Assembly: GCA_946540435.1 (NCBI GenBank)
Contig: CAMNII010000010.1
Location: 1-59,576, forward strand
DNA from: an uncultured Prevotella sp.
GTDB taxonomy: Bacteria; Bacteroidota; Bacteroidia; Bacteroidales; Bacteroidaceae
Reading direction: 5' to 3'
Length of the DNA stretch: 59,576 nucleotides
Below are positions 57,199-59,576 of the stretch, piece after piece. The stretch's first letter is position 1, and the number at the start of each line of letters is the position of its first letter. Under the pieces are notes generated by a model. The model worked only from the letters and a program-made list of their open reading frames with translations. It was not told the origin of the DNA and made no database searches. The position numbers and the translations under genes are program-made.

Positions 57199-59094
57199 TT
57201 ACTTGTCAAGAACACTATATTTGGAATTGTTCGACTTATACTCAGGAACGATCTCCTTCATCTTACGAACCGTCTCCATATCATCATACTGACGGCTGAG
57301 GACTATCAAATCGTCTATCTCACGGCTGACCTCAGCAAAGTCGTACTCACGAACCTCGGCAATACGAATCTTCTCATGGAACGACGGCTTGGTATTCTCC
57401 TTCTCGTTGAGCACCTCCTCATAGAGTTTCTCACCGGCACGCAGACCCGTGAACTCCACCTTCACATTCGTGGCATTACTCAACTTAATCATACGCTGAG
57501 CAAGGTCGGCAATACGCACAGGCTTACCCATGTCGAAGACAAAAATCTCGCCTCCATTCCCCTTCGTTCCCGCTTCAAGAACAAGCTGACAGGCTTCCGG
57601 GATAAGCATGAAGTACCGGATAATATCAGGATGCGTTACCGTAACAGGACCGCCATTGCGGATTTGCTCACGGAAGAGCGGAATAACCGAGCCGTTGCTG
57701 CCCAACACATTGCCAAAGCGGGTCGTCACAAACTGAGTAACATCGCTCTCCTTGTTCAGCGACTGCACATAGATCTCGCAGATACGCTTCGAGCAACCCA
57801 TCACATTCGTTGGATTGACAGCCTTGTCTGTAGATACCATCACAAACTTCTTCACACCGTACTTCACACTGAGGTCAGCCATTATCTTCGTACCCTCAAT
57901 ATTATTCAAGACAGCCTCGCTGGGATTATCCTCCATCATCGGAACATGCTTATACGCAGCTGCATGGAACACATAATCAGGACGGAACTGACTGAACACC
58001 TCTTCCATACGATCCTTACGGCAAATAGTCGTCACCAGTGTCTCAGAAGGGATGTCTGGCCAACGGCGAGCCATCATCAGACGGATATCATGCTGTGGAG
58101 TTTCAGCCTGGTCTATTAGCATAAGTGCACCCGGACGGCACGGAGCAATCTGGCGGACAATCTCAGAACCGATAGATCCGGCAGAACCGGTAATAAGTAT
58201 ACGCTTACCACGAATTTGCTCAGCTATCTGATCCATATCCACTTTTATCTCGTCACGAGGCAACAAATCCTCCAGCTGCACCTCCTTGAGCTGTACAGGC
58301 GACTGTACATCCTGGTAATTCCACTCCTTCGCATTCTCAACCATGTAGATTTTAACACCCTCACGAATAAGAAAATCCTGAAAAGCAGCATTATCACGGA
58401 ATTCCCTGTTGCGGAGAGGAGAGACCAACACCGCCTGGATATGGAGCTTCTTAATTGCTTCACGAACTTGCTCATCACCCTGATATACGTTAACTCCCAT
58501 CAGCAGATGATGTCCAAACTGAGGATCGTGGGAGATAAAACCCATCAAGCGAAAACGTAACGGTTTCTGCATGCGGATAGCCTTAGCCAGACCGACACCG
58601 CCATCAGCCGTTCCATAGATGAATGTCTTCATGCTATGAGCATCGGTATAGGAAATATCATAAACCGTCTTCACCAAAATCCTCACACAGAACATGATTA
58701 CTGTAGCCATCACGAAAATGCACACGACCTCACTCCCCATCAGGTGAGCAAACCAATTCTCGGGCCAGCGGAACACCCAGTAATGCAGCAAGACAGAAAC
58801 TACCATCGCCGCTCCGTTAGCATAGGCCACACGCAGCAAATCTACAAATGAAGAATAACGGATGATACCAGAATACGTGCGGAACCTCCGATAAAAGACT
58901 ACACTGACTGCCAAATAGACCAGCAAGACCCTAAAAAGCGGTCGGATATTACCGAATGTCTCTGCCCCGTCACGGAACAGATAAAATACAAATATGCCAG
59001 AGAAGAGGAAAATGAGGCAATCTAATATCAAAACACACCAATAAGGCAAAGATGATCGTTTAAAAAACCAACGTATTAAATTATCTAGCATCAT
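57199..59094 (-). CDS. CapD/WbpM-like nucleotide-sugar dehydratase, membrane-bound
   Basis: A 631-residue inner-membrane enzyme of surface polysaccharide synthesis. The N-terminal third holds about four membrane segments (WCVLILDCLIFLFSGIFVFYLF onward), then a CoA-binding-like domain (TFIYGTADGGVGLAKA), then the catalytic SDR domain with NAD-binding ITGSAGSIGSEIVRQI and the active-site STDKAVNPTNVMG. WbpM/CapD enzymes act as 4,6-dehydratases on UDP-GlcNAc. It probably begins or ends a polysaccharide locus; nothing to its right in the window is coding. Confidence 0.93.
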   Translation of the reverse strand: MMLDNLIRWFFKRSSLPYWCVLILDCLIFLFSGIFVFYLFRDGAETFGNIRPLFRVLLVYLAVSVVFYRRFRTYSGIIRYSSFVDLLRVAYANGAAMVVSVLLHYWVFRWPENWFAHLMGSEVVCIFVMATVIMFCVRILVKTVYDISYTDAHSMKTFIYGTADGGVGLAKAIRMQKPLRFRLMGFISHDPQFGHHLLMGVNVYQGDEQVREAIKKLHIQAVLVSPLRNREFRDNAAFQDFLIREGVKIYMVENAKEWNYQDVQSPVQLKEVQLEDLLPRDEIKVDMDQIAEQIRGKRILITGSAGSIGSEIVRQIAPCRPGALMLIDQAETPQHDIRLMMARRWPDIPSETLVTTICRKDRMEEVFSQFRPDYVFHAAAYKHVPMMEDNPSEAVLNNIEGTKIMADLSVKYGVKKFVMVSTDKAVNPTNVMGCSKRICEIYVQSLNKESDVTQFVTTRFGNVLGSNGSVIPLFREQIRNGGPVTVTHPDIIRYFMLIPEACQLVLEAGTKGNGGEIFVFDMGKPVRIADLAQRMIKLSNATNVKVEFTGLRAGEKLYEEVLNEKENTKPSFHEKIRIAEVREYDFAEVSREIDDLIVLSRQYDDMETVRKMKEIVPEYKSNNSKYSVLDK

Positions 59095-59145
59095 GTTGTT
59101 TCATTCTTTAAATTGGCGATTTGCACCATATAGTCCATTTTGGTG

Positions 59146-59153
59146 CAAAGATA
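59146..59153 (-). promoter_or_regulatory. -7 element of the CapD-like gene
   Basis: Minus strand TATCTTTG followed by C, about 52 bp before the start codon. No clear TTTG upstream. Confidence 0.5.
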
Positions 59154-59374
59154 CAATATTATTTTGAAACAACATCATTATTTTGTGACATTTTTTGGTA
59201 TGCTATCTTTTTATAGACACTTAGTCAATAAAATCAAATAGTCCTTTCCATAAAATACACACAAGCGACAAACATATTTATAATTATCTCGTTTCCCAAT
59301 GAATGGGATAACAACGAGAATAAAAAAATCATATGCACTTTCGGAGCAAAAGGCAAGCTCATGAAAGTCTTATA
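59154..59374. other. AT-rich non-coding stretch
   Basis: No gene, RNA or strong promoter is visible. The only structure is an imperfect hairpin, CTCGTT...CCCA/TGGG...AACGAG, at about 59288-59318. Confidence 0.6.
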
Positions 59375-59525
59375 TATCCGAATAGGGTATAAAGGCTGGG
59401 ATCCGAAGAGGGAATTGAGAAAGCTATCCGAACAGGGAATTGAGACAGGTATCCAAACAGGGAATTGAGAAAGACGTCCAAACTTGTGCTAAAAGCTGGC
59501 ATCTGGGCAGGGGGATTGAGACAGG
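59375..59525. repeat. 25-bp tandem repeats near the right edge
   Basis: Units of exactly 25 bp start at 59401, 59426, 59451, 59476 and 59501, preceded by a degenerate copy at 59375. The core is ATCCGAACAGGGAATTGAGA; the unit at 59476 is strongly diverged. There are no spacers. Confidence 0.9.
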
Positions 59526-59538
59526 CGCAAAAGGGCAC

Positions 59539-59576
59539 AAAAAAAGTCTCACGCATCCCGTAAGGGACACGTGAGA
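59539..59576 (-). terminator. Terminator for a gene beyond the right edge
   Basis: TCTCACG (59547-59553) pairs with CGTGAGA (59570-59576) and CCC/GGG pair inside; on the minus strand it is followed by CTTTTTTT. It should end a minus-strand transcript coming from outside the window. The stem reaches the last base, so it may extend. Confidence 0.8.

Overview
The window looks like chromosomal DNA from a Prevotella-like member of the Bacteroidales. Three things point there. First, promoters follow the Bacteroidetes pattern (TTTG, 19-21 bp, TAnnTTTG), and start codons generally lack Shine-Dalgarno sequences. Second, several gene forms are typical of the group: fused MurF-Alr, fused FeoA-FeoB, the ftsX-DUF3098-uppP-truB-queA-folK string, and the DUF1599/DoxX-like/cysK string. 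Third, a surface protein ends in a KGIYI-type tail. No tRNA, rRNA, insertion sequence, prophage or CRISPR array was found. Family names are from memory of the families, not from a database search.

Layout. 1-8081: dnaG, cardiolipin synthase, a GlsB-like membrane protein, a DUF3822-like protein, rsmD, and a UvrD helicase with a DnaQ exonuclease inserted in it. 8262-19985: an outer-membrane barrel, a DUF3298-like lipoprotein, a GH97 glycosidase, murF-alr, a RecD-like helicase, an exported pair (RbsD/FucU-like lipoprotein plus deacetylase/glycosidase-like protein) and class I fumarase. 19983-22675: a repeat-rich stretch holding a stand-alone trpB preceded by a Trp-Trp-Trp leader peptide and an attenuator. 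22676-28903: feoAB, a phytase/esterase-like propeller, a Ser-rich exported protein and a lactonase-like lipoprotein. 28911-35696: a LytTR response regulator and propeller-type histidine kinase, divergent from a large surface protein. 35704-37589: an ATPase plus DUF4435/TOPRIM pair resembling the PARIS anti-phage system. 37771-49590: a GH2 beta-galactosidase with a ricin-like domain, a radical SAM protein, the cysK cluster and the ftsX-folK cluster. 49732-59094: typA, rpsO, two lipoproteins, tpiA-SPOR-folE-lipoprotein-xth, and a CapD-like polysaccharide enzyme. The right edge has 25-bp tandem repeats and a terminator for a gene beyond the window.

How the parts work together. The most interesting items are: (i) the PARIS-like ATPase/TOPRIM pair; (ii) a complete by-eye case of tryptophan attenuation controlling one trpB gene; (iii) three copies of TTTCGTCA exactly 21 bp apart between the LytTR two-component genes and the divergent surface protein, a spacing expected of LytTR operators, with a second 21-bp-spaced repeat pair upstream of the Ser-rich gene; and (iv) short tandem-repeat arrays (7, 22 and about 35 bp) that start in or abut the stop codons of fumarase, folK and feoB, plus a 7-bp array inside the helicase gene. 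All structures and distances were read by eye; none was computed or searched.
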